Below, in pieces: positions 1-8,498 of a stretch of DNA of 64,000 bases. The DNA is taken from positions 186,001-250,000 of the forward strand of contig NZ_NWTM01000003.1 in assembly GCF_004137795.1 (NCBI RefSeq), written 5' to 3'. Both the position numbers and the translations under genes were made by a program. The stretch comes from Pectobacterium zantedeschiae. GTDB lineage: Bacteria > Pseudomonadota > Gammaproteobacteria > Enterobacterales > Enterobacteriaceae. The first letter of the stretch is position 1. Every line of letters starts with the position of its first letter. The notes beneath the pieces are model-generated. The model was not told where the DNA came from, did not search any database, and worked only from the letters and a program-made list of their open reading frames with translations.

Positions 1-1281
1 CGGCATAAACCAGTGAAGTTTACCGATACTGCCTATACGCCCCAGCACCAACGCCACCACCAGCGGCCCACCAGCCAGCCCGAGCCGCAGCGCCACGGGA
101 AACCCAGGAATCATCAGCGGCAGAGAGCCCAGCAGCACGCCCAGCCCAATACCAATAAAAACGGGCAGCATCTGTACCTGTTGGAGTTTTTGCTGTGCAT
201 TCCCCACGATATCCGCGACGGCATCGATTGCTGTTTTCCGTCCGACCAGATTCAGAATATCGCCAAATTGCAGGCTGGCCTGATTACTGGCGACCAGCTC
301 GACACCTGCACGGTTCAGGCGCGAAATCACGACATCATAATTTTGCTTCAGATTAAGTTCACGAATCTTGCGCCCCAGCACCTTCTCATTCGTCACGACT
401 ACGCGTTCAACGTGCAGATCGGTGCCCCTCGTTGAGAGCGATGTCTCAACTTCATTACCGATAACCAGACGCGCCTGATCCAGATCGTTCTTCGCGCCCA
501 CCAAATGCAGGTAATCACCCAGTTGGATCAGCGTATGCGGCGACGGCACCATCAGTTCCTCACCGCGTTTCAGGCGGGAGCAAACAATCGTGTCGCGGTT
601 TAGAATCGGCACGTCCTGAATCGCCAGTCCTTGCAGATTGGTATTCGTTACCGACACATTCATCGTGAGCAGTTGTTCATGGTGCTGGCCGTTGCTGGCC
701 TCAAACTGCTTTGCCTCGTTATCCACTGCGACACGAAACAGCACGCGCATCAGCCACATCACCAGTAAAATGCCGCAGATCCCCAGAGGATATGCCATCG
801 CGTAGCCCGTCCCCATCTGGTTCACTAAGGCTGTACTCGAACCCAGATCGGTCAAAATCTGCTGGCCCGCGCCAAGCGAAGGTGTATTGGTTACCGCACC
901 GGAAAAAATACCGAGAATAATAGGCAGAGGAATATTGAGTAGTTTGTGCAGTATGACGGTCACTACACTGCCGAGAAACACCGTCAGCAGGGCGAATGCA
1001 TTAAGTCGCAGGCCAGATACCCGCAGAGAGGAAAAGAAGCCCGGTCCAACCTGAATACCAATGGTGTAGACAAACAGGATCAGCCCAAACTCCTGAATAA
1101 CATGCAACATGTCATCATTCAGTTGGATCTGGTACTGATGGGCAACATGCCCGACGATGATCCCACCAAACAGGACCCCGCCAATCCCTAAACCAACGCC
1201 ATAAATCCGCCAGTTACCGATCCATAACCCCAGAACGGCAACCAGCGCCAGCATACTCACGGTAAGTGCGATATCACTCAT
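1..1281 (-). CDS. yidE: YidE, AspT/YidE/YbjL-family membrane transporter (3' end outside window)
   Basis: The first 427 codons are visible and the C-terminus runs off the left edge; E. coli YidE has about 553 residues. The protein starts MSDIALTVS, as in E. coli, which fixes the start codon. The visible part holds the N-terminal hydrophobic half, two central soluble TrkA-C (RCK_C) modules and the beginning of the second membrane half. Family members are inner-membrane putative anion or amino-acid exchangers, and the substrate of YidE is not known. It lies downstream of ibpB on the same strand, as in E. coli. A terminator-like hairpin between them suggests separate transcription. Confidence 0.93.
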   Translation of the reverse strand, partial: MSDIALTVSMLALVAVLGLWIGNWRIYGVGLGIGGVLFGGIIVGHVAHQYQIQLNDDMLHVIQEFGLILFVYTIGIQVGPGFFSSLRVSGLRLNAFALLTVFLGSVVTVILHKLLNIPLPIILGIFSGAVTNTPSLGAGQQILTDLGSSTALVNQMGTGYAMAYPLGICGILLVMWLMRVLFRVAVDNEAKQFEASNGQHHEQLLTMNVSVTNTNLQGLAIQDVPILNRDTIVCSRLKRGEELMVPSPHTLIQLGDYLHLVGAKNDLDQARLVIGNEVETSLSTRGTDLHVERVVVTNEKVLGRKIRELNLKQNYDVVISRLNRAGVELVASNQASLQFGDILNLVGRKTAIDAVADIVGNAQQKLQQVQMLPVFIGIGLGVLLGSLPLMIPGFPVALRLGLAGGPLVVALVLGRIGSIGKLHWFMP

Positions 1282-1389
1282 ACCCGTATCCTTTGCGGAC
1301 GTTTTTATTGGGAAATGCCACTGACGCCATACTCTACGACAAGTATTTTTGATTTTGGCAGAATGCCAGAGAAGGAAACGTGGTGGGTA

Positions 1390-1423
1390 ACACAAAACCG
1401 CACCCGTAATGATACGGGCGCGG
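1390..1423 (-). terminator. Rho-independent terminator after ibpB
   Basis: On the minus strand a 10-bp GC-rich stem (CCGCGCCCGT / ACGGGTGCGG, one wobble pair, loop ATCATT) is followed by TTTTGTGTT. It lies about 50 nt past the ibpB stop codon. Confidence 0.75.
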
Positions 1424-1469
1424 CTAACTATTGGTTTAATCGTGCGCGGGTTAAGGCGCAGATATCGCG

Positions 1470-1922
1470 TTATGACGCATCTTCAGCAGACTGCTGGTTC
1501 AATGCAGGTCGGCCACCGCCGATGGCGATGCGCTGCGGCTGCAAGGCTTCCGGCACATCACGCACCAGATCGATGTGCAGCAGGCCATTTTCAAAATGCG
1601 CATCGGACACATGCAGGTGCTCAGCCAGCGTAAAGCTTAGCGAAAAAGGTTTAAACACCAGCCCCTGATGCAAATATTCCACGGCTTTCTCGGACGGTGC
1701 CGGGCTACCTTTCACGGTCAGGCGCGGGCCTTCTACTTCAATATCCAGATCGCTCTGCCGGAAACCTGCCAGCGCGAGCGTAATACGGTAGTGGTTGTCG
1801 TCTTTCTTCTCGATATTGTACGGAGGAAAATCAATCGGTTCCTGGCTGCCCTGCATTGAGCTGGCTAATTTGTCAAAACCGATCCACTGACGCAGTAAAG
1901 GTGATAAGTCGTAGTTACGCAT
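1470..1922 (-). CDS. ibpB: Small heat-shock protein IbpB
   Basis: This 150-aa Hsp20/alpha-crystallin protein is an ATP-independent holdase that binds aggregating proteins in the cytoplasm and passes them to DnaK/ClpB. The start is the ATG giving [20 protein letters not shown], preceded by AAGGAG. An upstream in-frame start would add 16 unconserved residues. The alpha-crystallin domain covers roughly residues 30-125, with the family pattern [12 protein letters not shown] and the VKG turn. The C-terminal IAI corresponds to the I-X-I oligomerisation motif. It follows ibpA by 129 nt and is probably cotranscribed from the sigma-32 promoter of ibpA. Its own leader has a second thermometer-like motif. 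Confidence 0.95.
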   Translation of the reverse strand: MRNYDLSPLLRQWIGFDKLASSMQGSQEPIDFPPYNIEKKDDNHYRITLALAGFRQSDLDIEVEGPRLTVKGSPAPSEKAVEYLHQGLVFKPFSLSFTLAEHLHVSDAHFENGLLHIDLVRDVPEALQPQRIAIGGGRPALNQQSAEDAS

Positions 1923-1929
1923 AATATAA

Positions 1930-1946
1930 CTCCTTCTAAGAAGCGA
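1930..1946 (-). promoter_or_regulatory. ROSE-like RNA thermometer in the ibpB leader
   Basis: In the minus-strand RNA the ROSE hallmark UCGCU (fits UYGCU) sits just upstream of the Shine-Dalgarno AAGGAG and can pair with it through the mismatched helix typical of ROSE elements. A translational thermometer in the ibpB leader is known from E. coli. The assignment here rests on motif and position only. Confidence 0.65.
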
Positions 1947-2051
1947 GATTAATGGTGCCCCTATGGGCATAGTTTATTCCAGCCACGGTTCAATAGCTGG
2001 CGTCGTCCCCATTCGGCAGACGAAGTATTCATTCATTGACTTAATAGTGAT

Positions 2052-2465
2052 TTACTTGATTTCAATCCGGCGCGGCTTCATCGCTTCCGGCACGATGCGT
2101 TCGAGATCGATATACAGCAGCCCGTTTTCCAGATTGGCACCTTTTACCTGAATATGTTCGGCCAGTTGGAATTTACGCTCGAAATTGCGTTCGGCAATGC
2201 CCTGATACAGGTAGTTGCGGGCAATCTGCTCACCAGCATGAGCACCTTTGACAATCAATAGGTTGTCGTGCGCGGTGATGTCCAGTTCCTGCTCGGCGAA
2301 ACCGGCTACGGCAATCGCAATGCGGTATTGGTTCTCGTCAACCAGTTCGACGTTGTAGGGAGGATAGCCGCCGTTACTCTGGGTCTGGCCGGTTTCTAAT
2401 AGATTGAACAGGCGATCAAAACCAATAGCGGAACGATACAGTGGGGAAAAATCGGGGTTACGCAT
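2052..2465 (-). CDS. ibpA: Small heat-shock protein IbpA
   Basis: This 137-aa Hsp20 protein closely resembles E. coli IbpA ([20 protein letters not shown]). It is a cytoplasmic holdase that co-assembles with IbpB on inclusion bodies. The alpha-crystallin domain is at about residues 33-122, with [13 protein letters not shown] and a LLIVKG strand. The tail IEIK contains the I-X-I motif. The start has a strong Shine-Dalgarno AGGAGG seven bases upstream. The sigma-32-type promoter and the ROSE-type leader predict control by heat at both transcription and translation. It is the first gene of ibpA-ibpB and is transcribed away from yidQ. Confidence 0.96.
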   Translation of the reverse strand: MRNPDFSPLYRSAIGFDRLFNLLETGQTQSNGGYPPYNVELVDENQYRIAIAVAGFAEQELDITAHDNLLIVKGAHAGEQIARNYLYQGIAERNFERKFQLAEHIQVKGANLENGLLYIDLERIVPEAMKPRRIEIK

Positions 2466-2500
2466 AAAACAGCCTCCTAAACATGCAGCGAGGATTTATT
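2466..2500 (-). promoter_or_regulatory. ROSE-type RNA thermometer in the ibpA 5' UTR
   Basis: The transcript contains UCGCU (positions 2491 down to 2487), which matches the ROSE consensus UYGCU. It faces the Shine-Dalgarno AGGAGG (2478 to 2473) across a short loop. CCUC upstream can also pair with GAGG. This is the classical fourU-unlike, mismatched ROSE hairpin that opens with heat. E. coli ibpA has the same kind of element. Melting was not tested. Confidence 0.8.
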
Positions 2501-2578
2501 CTTTACCTTCCCTAGGGACAGGCTCACAGCCGGGACGAATACCCTGACGGCGTATCGTTTTCTTCCGACTTATAATCA

Positions 2579-2606
2579 ATATGGTGACCCCCCTCAGACT
2601 TTCAAG
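2579..2606 (-). promoter_or_regulatory. Sigma-32 (RpoH) promoter of ibpAB
   Basis: The minus strand reads CTTGAA, a 14-nt spacer, then CACCATAT, close to the heat-shock consensus CTTGAA-N13/14-CCCCATNT. The predicted start lies about 100 nt upstream of the ibpA ATG, leaving room for the thermometer leader. Confidence 0.8.
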
Positions 2607-2723
2607 AGGCAAAAAAGAAAAATCGCTACGTTTCATGCAATATTCACTCACATTGTGGGCGTTATCACATACACTCAAGATAGGCAGGTTTTGGCCTAGT
2701 GCCGATCGTTTAAGCATCGAGAT

Positions 2724-2775
2724 ACACGGGGCGACCACAGGAGTGAGACGTCCCTACGGGAACCTCCCCTTGTGT
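2724..2775 (+). other. Possible structured RNA region upstream of yidQ
   Basis: ACACGGGG at the left end can pair with CCCC-UU-GUGU at the right end. It encloses a small hairpin formed by TCCC-TAC-GGGA. The region lies about 80 nt before the yidQ start codon in a 388-nt gap that also holds the ibpA promoter. I do not recognise it as a known RNA family. It may be a structured yidQ leader. Confidence 0.3.
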
Positions 2776-2853
2776 TTCCCCTAACAACGGACTCAAGTGA
2801 CCAGTACCAGGCTTAGACCCACTCTGGCAGCAGGTTCTTAATGGATAGGTAAT

Positions 2854-3210
2854 ATGACTTTACTGAAAAGTGCATTGTTCTCTTTCATTATTACTGGTAG
2901 CGGCGCGGTAGTTACCAGCGGCTGCTCCAGCGTCATGACGCATACCGGAAGCGATCAGGGGTACTATTCCGGCACGCGCGCCGGCGTAGGTATGCTGCGT
3001 GACGATGACACCAGTTGGGCGATGATCCCGCTAGTCGCGATCGATCTGCCGTTCTCCGCGGTTGCCGACACGCTGCTGCTGCCCTACGACTACTATCGCG
3101 CGGGCAGCGAGAAGCGCAAACTGTCGACGCGTGAACGCATTTCGCAGAGCGAAGAGCAAAACCAAACTGCCAGTTCACAATTTGCCACCACGCCGCATAA
3201 TCAACTTTGA
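2854..3210 (+). CDS. yidQ: YidQ, YceK/YidQ-family lipoprotein
   Basis: This 118-aa precursor has an N-terminal signal peptide ending in a lipobox, VTSGC-S, with the lipidated cysteine at residue 24. The mature part contains SDQGYYSGTRAG and a conserved IDLPFSAVADTLLLPYD segment, typical of the YceK/YidQ (DUF1375) family. These are small envelope lipoproteins of unknown function, often next to stress genes. The C-terminus is polar and low-complexity. Its place beside ibpA matches E. coli yidQ. It converges on yidR with a 47-nt gap. Confidence 0.88.
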   Translation: MTLLKSALFSFIITGSGAVVTSGCSSVMTHTGSDQGYYSGTRAGVGMLRDDDTSWAMIPLVAIDLPFSAVADTLLLPYDYYRAGSEKRKLSTRERISQSEEQNQTASSQFATTPHNQL

Positions 3211-3257
3211 TAACGCCGCTCTCGCCGTGAACCACGGGTGAATCCGCTACACCGCAG

Positions 3258-4568
3258 TCATGATAACAAGCAGGCCACGACAAAAAGCTGATTAAAACCG
3301 TCAATTTCCCGCATATACGCAACGTGTTTCCCATCAGGGGAAAAGACCACCGCATCCGCACTCGGTGCGCAGTCCGTCCGCGCCGTCAGTCGAGCAAGTT
3401 CACCGCTTTTCGCATCACACAGCATGATGCTGTTGTCACACACAAATGCCAGAGAACGCCCATCCGGGTGCCAGTTAAAGGCAGACTGTACGCCGTATTC
3501 CGTGTGCGTTACCTGTCTTGGCTCACCACCATTCGGAGAAATCGTCCATAGCTGTACCACACCAGCCTCATCGCGCATCAGAAAAGCAATCTCGCGACCA
3601 TCGGGTGAAGCCCGAAGCCAGTGGCGCGGCTGGTTCACCAAACCAGGATAACGACGCGGGTGCGTAAAGGTTAAACGCCGCTGCTGCACGCCCGCTGGCG
3701 GCGCAGGCATGGACGTTGCCGTCCCCGCTAATGGCGCATCACCCTCTTTGGCGTAATCTTCCAGTACCTCCGGCAAATCGACGATAAAGATCTCAGGGAT
3801 GGTTGTTCCATCCACCGCACGCGTGTCGCCGATAAACGCCAGTGCCCAGCGCTGCCGCGAACCGTCCTGTCGAATATAGCCCGTGGTGCCAACCCAACCC
3901 TCTTCATAGGCGCGATTGATTTCATCACTGTCGGGCTGCGGCTGCGGTGTCGTTTTGCTGACCAGCACACAATAGTGGCTGCCGTCATATTCACGCGGGT
4001 GGTGTTTATCAACGGCAACGCCCTGTAGCGGGACGGCCACGCCCACATTGCGCAAGTTTAATGCAGGGTCGTGCTCGTGCAACACATGGTCGTTATAGGT
4101 AAAGCTCAGGCGACTCGCATCTGGGCTGAAGACGTGGACGTGCGTACCGCCGCGCAGCGCACCAGCCTGATAAGGCGGCGTAATAGACAAGGCATCAAGC
4201 GTGATTGCCTTATCGCGCTGGCGATCTGCCACTATCGTTCCACGGCGATGGTGAAAATCATACTGCCACTCGCTATCTGGATTTTCCGGCCCGTGAATAA
4301 AGACATAGCGCAGCGGTTCTTGCGGGCTACAGGTTACGACGCCCACGTGTGCGCCCGCCGTCGCCCGATAAATCACCTCGGTTTTCAGGTTTTTCAGGTG
4401 TATGCGCTCAATGGTCAGCCCTGTGAATGAAGATCCATAGGGTCTTATGTCATAAACCAGCCAATTTCCATCACATGACCAGCAATTAATATTGGTAATT
4501 TGATGCCCAGCAGCATTAAACGTTAATTGAACTTCAACAGACAAGACATCACCCCAGTTATTCAACAT
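3258..4568 (-). CDS. yidR: YidR, DUF3748 beta-propeller-like protein
   Basis: This 436-aa protein is collinear with E. coli YidR, a DUF3748 protein with TolB-like beta-propeller repeats. Recognisable blocks are GAHVGVVT, YVFIHGPENPDSEWQYDFHHRRG, FSPDASRLSFTYNDHVLHEHDPALNLRNVGVA, and repeated SPDG/HPDG blades near the C-terminus. No signal peptide is evident at the start used. Its function is unknown. The assigned ATG has no clear ribosome-binding site and lies about ten codons further out than the E. coli start, so the N-terminus is uncertain. The neighbouring yidQ-ibpA order agrees with E. coli. Confidence 0.85.
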   Translation of the reverse strand: MLNNWGDVLSVEVQLTFNAAGHQITNINCWSCDGNWLVYDIRPYGSSFTGLTIERIHLKNLKTEVIYRATAGAHVGVVTCSPQEPLRYVFIHGPENPDSEWQYDFHHRRGTIVADRQRDKAITLDALSITPPYQAGALRGGTHVHVFSPDASRLSFTYNDHVLHEHDPALNLRNVGVAVPLQGVAVDKHHPREYDGSHYCVLVSKTTPQPQPDSDEINRAYEEGWVGTTGYIRQDGSRQRWALAFIGDTRAVDGTTIPEIFIVDLPEVLEDYAKEGDAPLAGTATSMPAPPAGVQQRRLTFTHPRRYPGLVNQPRHWLRASPDGREIAFLMRDEAGVVQLWTISPNGGEPRQVTHTEYGVQSAFNWHPDGRSLAFVCDNSIMLCDAKSGELARLTARTDCAPSADAVVFSPDGKHVAYMREIDGFNQLFVVACLLS

Positions 4569-4731
4569 CAGTCAATAGTTTGTAAATCAATTTCAGTTTT
4601 ATGTATAAGTAATTGTTTTTTATTTAAAAAAAACAAACAACACCAATAAAAGTCATTCAAAAAAATAGAAAGACTACCTCAATAACATCCGTTTTTTAAT
4701 TCATTAGCATCGGCGTAACATTCTTCATATC

Positions 4732-4750
4732 GAAAGGGCAGCCCCCTTTC
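4732..4750 (+). other. Leader hairpin GAAAGGG/CCCTTTC upstream of a DUF1471 gene
   Basis: A 7-bp stem with loop CAGCC lies 30 nt before the start codon. Almost the same element, ATCGAAAGG...CCTTTCAC, precedes the paralogous gene at 14511. The upstream 160 bases are very A+T-rich and probably contain the promoter. Confidence 0.45.
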
Positions 4751-4780
4751 ACCAATCAAACCAGAAAAGGATAAGACATC

Positions 4781-5038
4781 ATGAAAAACGTAAAAACCAT
4801 CGCCGCTGCTGTTGTTCTCGCTACCATGACTTTCGGTGCTTCTGCTGCTGAATATGTATCTCCTTCACAGGCACAGAATCTGGAAAAAGCAGGCGTTGTT
4901 ACCGCTACTGCTCAAGACCTGAGCTCACTGCAAGCTAAGCTCGCAGCGAAAGCAGAAAAAGCAGGCGCTAAAGCTTATACCATCACGTCTGCGACCGGTA
5001 ACGATCAGCTGCGTGGCTCAGCGGTAATCTTCAACTAA
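4781..5038 (+). CDS. BhsA/McbA/YdgH-family (DUF1471) small periplasmic protein
   Basis: This 85-aa protein has an Ala-rich signal peptide with a likely cut after FGASAA. It is followed by the roughly 60-residue DUF1471 domain (QNLEKAGVVTATAQDL, AEKAGAKAYTITS, DQLRGSAVIFN). The family includes E. coli BhsA, McbA and YdgH, which are periplasmic proteins linked to stress response, biofilm and envelope permeability. Length and N-terminus (MKNVKTIAAAVV) are close to BhsA, but I cannot say which member is the true ortholog. The start has AAGGA upstream. A strong terminator follows. A close paralog is encoded about 9.7 kb away in the same orientation. Confidence 0.9.
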   Translation: MKNVKTIAAAVVLATMTFGASAAEYVSPSQAQNLEKAGVVTATAQDLSSLQAKLAAKAEKAGAKAYTITSATGNDQLRGSAVIFN

Positions 5039-5132
5039 GCGTTGTTAACCCTGAGTTGTTTGTCCCGATAAGCCATCCCAGCCCGATAGCTATCATAGAT
5101 AGACCAGTAAGACATCACGTATTACCCTCTTT

Positions 5133-5170
5133 CCGGCTTGCCTCCTCATCAGGGCAAGCCGGTTTTTTTT
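5133..5170 (+). terminator. Rho-independent terminator after the DUF1471 gene
   Basis: CCGGCTTGCC pairs with GGCAAGCCGG and is followed directly by eight T residues. Confidence 0.9.
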
Positions 5171-5196
5171 ATGACGGGCCGTCGCAAGCGACGTTG

Positions 5197-5217
5197 AAAA
5201 ACGTTCCCTACGTTTTT
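5197..5217 (-). terminator. Weak terminator after the GH1/PTS operon
   Basis: AAAAACGT-loop-ACGTTTTT is symmetric and A/T-ended on both strands. It lies just after the stop codon of the minus-strand glucosidase gene. The stem is short, so this is tentative. Confidence 0.4.
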
Positions 5218-5233
5218 TTATGTGTGCTTTTGG

Positions 5234-6631
5234 TCAAAAGCCATTCTCAGCCGCCACCGTCGCAAACCATTCCCCGCTTTTCTTCACCGTGCGCGTCTGC
5301 GTCGCCAAATCCAACTGCACAAAACCATAGCGATTCTTGTAGGCATTCGACCACGACCAGTTATCGATAAACGTCCACATATGGTAGCCGAGGCAATTGC
5401 TGCCTTCCGCGATGCCTTTGTGTACATACTTCAGGTGTTCACGGACAAAATCGATGCGGTAATCATCCTGAATCTGGCCGTTGGCATCGAAACGCTGTTC
5501 GTTCTCCACCCCCATGCCGTTTTCCGAAATAAAGCAGCGCGGATTGCCGTAATTCACCCGCAGGTTCGTCAGGATGTCATAGATGCCCGGTTCGTAAATT
5601 TCCCAACCGCGATAGGGATTCATTTTTCGTCCCGGCATCTCATAGCTGGAAAAGAACCACTCAGGCATAAACGGACTATCGGGATTGACCAGACTGTCGC
5701 GGCACTGAATACGGCGCGGTTGGTAATAGTTAATGCCCAGCAGATCGACAACCCCATCGGCCAGCAGCGCACGATCGTCTGGCTGGCAGCTCGGCAGTTG
5801 GCCGTATCGCTGTAGCAGATCGACCAATTCCTGCGGATATTCCCCCCTCAGTGTAGGATCGAGGAAGCTGCGGTTAAACATCAGATCGGCAATGTTGGCT
5901 GCCTGGACATCGGCCGGATGTTGGGAGCGCGGATAAGAAGGTGTCAGATTGAGGATAATGCCAATTTCCCCGCCCTGAGACTGTTCACGATAAGCTTTCA
6001 CCGCCAGCGCGTGCGCCAGCATAGTGTGGTACGCCACCGTCGCGGCGCGTTTGAAATCCACCACGTTCGGGTAGTGGAAATCATACAGATACCCGCCTTC
6101 CACTGGCACCACCGGCTCATTGAATGTAAACCAATGTTTTACCCTATCGCCAAATAGACGGAAGCAGGTTGCCGCATAACCCGCGTAGGCCACCACCACC
6201 GCCCGATTTTCCCAGCCGCCTAGCCGCTGCATCACCATTGGCATATCAAAATGGAACAGATTGATAAACGGCGTGATGCCCTGCGCCAGCATTTCATCAA
6301 TGACCTGATTATAAAATGCGACTGCCTGCGGATTAGGCTCACCAACGCCATCGGGAATCAGCCGTGCCCAGGAGATCGACGTTCGGAACGTGTTGTGATT
6401 CAGCGTTTTCAGCAGTGCGATATCTTCACGCCAGTGTTGATAAAACGTGGAGGTGTCCGCAGGCCCAACCTGCTGGTGAAAACGGCCTGGCTGCATGGCA
6501 AACCACTCATCCCACACGGTAGCGCTTTTACCATAGTTGAGGCTTTCGCCTTCCGTTTGCGGTGCCGAGCTAGCACTGCCCCACCAAAAATTCGCTGGGA
6601 AGCGAAAATTGTTCTGAAGATGATCGTGCAT
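5234..6631 (-). CDS. Glycoside hydrolase family 1, 6-phospho-beta-glucosidase/galactosidase
   Basis: This 465-aa family-1 enzyme cleaves phosphorylated beta-glucosides delivered by a PTS, giving sugar 6-phosphate and aglycone in the cytoplasm. The acid/base glutamate is in TFNEP (E172) and the nucleophile in ISENG (E370). The N-terminal signature FPANFWWGSASSAPQTEG is typical. The C-terminal GFVQLD and the downstream K/R-containing stretch fit the 6-phospho specific group. It is the last gene of a minus-strand operon after EIIB and EIIC, 25 nt downstream of EIIC. It is clearly different from the second glucosidase of the window (BglA), so the two loci probably serve different substrates. Confidence 0.9.
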   Translation of the reverse strand: MHDHLQNNFRFPANFWWGSASSAPQTEGESLNYGKSATVWDEWFAMQPGRFHQQVGPADTSTFYQHWREDIALLKTLNHNTFRTSISWARLIPDGVGEPNPQAVAFYNQVIDEMLAQGITPFINLFHFDMPMVMQRLGGWENRAVVVAYAGYAATCFRLFGDRVKHWFTFNEPVVPVEGGYLYDFHYPNVVDFKRAATVAYHTMLAHALAVKAYREQSQGGEIGIILNLTPSYPRSQHPADVQAANIADLMFNRSFLDPTLRGEYPQELVDLLQRYGQLPSCQPDDRALLADGVVDLLGINYYQPRRIQCRDSLVNPDSPFMPEWFFSSYEMPGRKMNPYRGWEIYEPGIYDILTNLRVNYGNPRCFISENGMGVENEQRFDANGQIQDDYRIDFVREHLKYVHKGIAEGSNCLGYHMWTFIDNWSWSNAYKNRYGFVQLDLATQTRTVKKSGEWFATVAAENGF

Positions 6632-6656
6632 ACGTTCCTCTCTGCTTCACTCGTGT

Positions 6657-7979
6657 TTATGCGTGTGCGCTGGCTTCGCTCGCTGCCTGCTGTTGTTTCT
6701 CCTGCTCCTGTTTCAGCAACGTGCGCTCGTAGACTTTCAGGAACGGGTAGTACATCGCAGCCGACATCACCATGCAGAGCAGACACATGATCACCGGGCT
6801 GAAAGCCCAGTTCGCCGCCCATGATGCACCAATCGGCGCAGGCGTCGTCCACGGTGTCAGCGAAACCACCTGCGCGATCCAGCCGAGCTTCGTCGCCGTA
6901 TAGGCAATAACCGCGTTGACCATCGGTACGAAAATAAACGGCAGGAACAACAGCGGATTCATAATGATCGGAGCACCAAACAGAATCGGCTCGTTAATAT
7001 TGAAAAAGCTCGGCACTACACCCATACGGCCAATCGTCCTCAGATGAACCGCACGGCTACGCAGCAACAAAAAGGCCAGCGGCAGTGTGGAACCAACGCC
7101 ACCGATCAGCAGATAGTGATCCCAGAAGCCTTGCAAATAAATATGTGGCAGCGGCGCACCTGCCGAGAGTGCAGCCTGATTCAGCGCCAGGTTGGTCATC
7201 CAGAACGGATTCATAATTCCGGTAACGATCAGCGCACCGTGAATCCCGGCAAACCACAGAATTTGACAGATAAATACCGAAATCAGAATCGCGGGCAGCG
7301 AATCCGATGCAGAAATCAACGGTGCCAGCAGGTGCATGATAGCTTCCGGGATAATCATGCCGGTAGCGGACTGGATGAACAGGTTAAACGGGTGCAGCGT
7401 CGCGACGATCACCAACACGGGGATAAGAATTTCAAACGAACGTGCCACGCCGGTCGGCACCTCTTTCGGCAGGCGAATCGTGATGTTGCGCTTCTTCAGC
7501 CAGGCATACACTTCACCCGCATAAATTGCGGTCAGAATTGCGGTAAAAATCCCCTCGCCGGAGAAGTACTGAGTGGAAATCTGCTTATCATGATAAGGCG
7601 CAGCCACCAACAAAAACGCCATCAGCGCCAGCAGACCGGTCATGATCGGATCCAGCTTGTAATGCTTACCCAAGCTGGCACCAATTCCCACTGAGATAAA
7701 GAAGGTCATGACCCCCATACTAAGGTAGTACGGCAGCATCAGCTGTTCACGGTAGGTAACGGAGAAATCGAGCCACGCGCGGGCAAACCCCAACGTAGTA
7801 TCCGGCGAGAACGGCGGGAAGATGAACACCAGCATAAATGAACCAATGATCATGAAAGGCAGCGCGGCGATAAAGCCATCACGAATCGCGATGATGTGGC
7901 GCTGTTGCCCTACCACACCTGCCAACGGGGTAATCTTTTGCTCGATGATATCGACCATCGACTGATAGAGACCACTCAT
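6657..7979 (-). CDS. PTS lactose/cellobiose-type EIIC permease
   Basis: This 440-aa integral membrane protein belongs to the lactose/cellobiose EIIC family (ChbC/CelB/GmuC). It carries the substrate-translocating domain. Signatures seen are RDGFIAALPFMIIGSFMLVF near the N-terminus, LWFAGIHGALIV, and FFNINEPILFGAPIIMNPLLFLPF, which holds the conserved glucoside-binding NEP-type loop. About ten hydrophobic segments are visible. Its start codon overlaps the EIIB stop by four bases (ATGA), which implies translational coupling. It closely resembles the EIIC at 27316. Confidence 0.93.
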   Translation of the reverse strand: MSGLYQSMVDIIEQKITPLAGVVGQQRHIIAIRDGFIAALPFMIIGSFMLVFIFPPFSPDTTLGFARAWLDFSVTYREQLMLPYYLSMGVMTFFISVGIGASLGKHYKLDPIMTGLLALMAFLLVAAPYHDKQISTQYFSGEGIFTAILTAIYAGEVYAWLKKRNITIRLPKEVPTGVARSFEILIPVLVIVATLHPFNLFIQSATGMIIPEAIMHLLAPLISASDSLPAILISVFICQILWFAGIHGALIVTGIMNPFWMTNLALNQAALSAGAPLPHIYLQGFWDHYLLIGGVGSTLPLAFLLLRSRAVHLRTIGRMGVVPSFFNINEPILFGAPIIMNPLLFLPFIFVPMVNAVIAYTATKLGWIAQVVSLTPWTTPAPIGASWAANWAFSPVIMCLLCMVMSAAMYYPFLKVYERTLLKQEQEKQQQAASEASAHA

Positions 7980-8299
7980 AGCGGTTGTCCTGATTTTTCG
8001 ATCAGTGAAAATGCAAAATCCAGCACGTTGTCACCGCGCTGCATACCGTAATCCATCATATCTATCGCTGCCACGGGCACACCTTTTCCCTCGGCTTTTT
8101 CCTTGAATGACGCCAGCATATATTTCACCTGTGGCCCCAGCAGCACAACGTCATACTTCCCGACTTGTTCGTCAAATTCATGGGCGGCATAAGCGGCAAT
8201 CTCAACGTCCAGACCACGTGCGCTGGCCGCCTCCTTCATCTTTCTCATTAAAAGGCTGGTAGACATCCCAGCGGAACAACAAAGCATGATCCTTTTCAT
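7976..8299 (-). CDS. PTS lactose/cellobiose-type EIIB
   Basis: This 107-aa cytoplasmic phosphocarrier has its phosphorylated cysteine in the N-terminal CCSAGMSTS loop (Cys8 with the chosen start). The pattern VVLLGPQVKYML is also typical of the family. The ATG giving MKRIMLCC was chosen because the earlier in-frame start adds unconserved residues. It is the first gene of the EIIB-EIIC-GH1 operon. No EIIA gene is present in this operon, so the phosphoryl donor must be encoded elsewhere, possibly the EIIA at 26994. Confidence 0.92.
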   Translation of the reverse strand: MKRIMLCCSAGMSTSLLMRKMKEAASARGLDVEIAAYAAHEFDEQVGKYDVVLLGPQVKYMLASFKEKAEGKGVPVAAIDMMDYGMQRGDNVLDFAFSLIEKSGQPL

Positions 8300-8394
8300 T
8301 TTCAACACCCCGTCGTACGTCATGAATAAAAAGCGTCGTGAATAAACACCTCATTGGAAGCACGTTCATGGAAACATCATCATTGGAAACAAAA

Positions 8395-8410
8395 CGGAAA
8401 CCGTTTTCCA
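8395..8410 (+). promoter_or_regulatory. LacI-family-type operator upstream of the first PTS operon
   Basis: CGGAAACCGTTTTCCA is a near-perfect dyad around a central CG, the usual LacI/GalR-family design. It lies about 95 nt upstream of the EIIB start. Flanking copies of TTGGAAA/ATGGAAA add partial half-sites. No LacI gene adjoins this operon. Confidence 0.6.
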
Positions 8411-8482
8411 TGAAAAAAACACAGATATGAGAATAGGTTCACGAAATGATAGACATTGCCGGAAACAATGTGAGGCAGGTCA

Positions 8483-8498
8483 TGGAAAACGTATTTCA
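8483..8498 (+). promoter_or_regulatory. Second LacI-type operator, 88 bp from the first
   Basis: TGGAAAACGTATTTCA has the same arms and central CG as the site at 8395 (compared on its minus strand). Two such sites may permit repression by looping. The rest of the 314-bp gap between EIIB and the efflux gene shows nothing else that I can identify. Confidence 0.45.

Noticed and set aside
2654-2669. CRP-like site TGTGG-GCGTTA-TCACA upstream of yidQ
   Set aside because: One half-site is imperfect and no promoter could be aligned with it, so it was not annotated.
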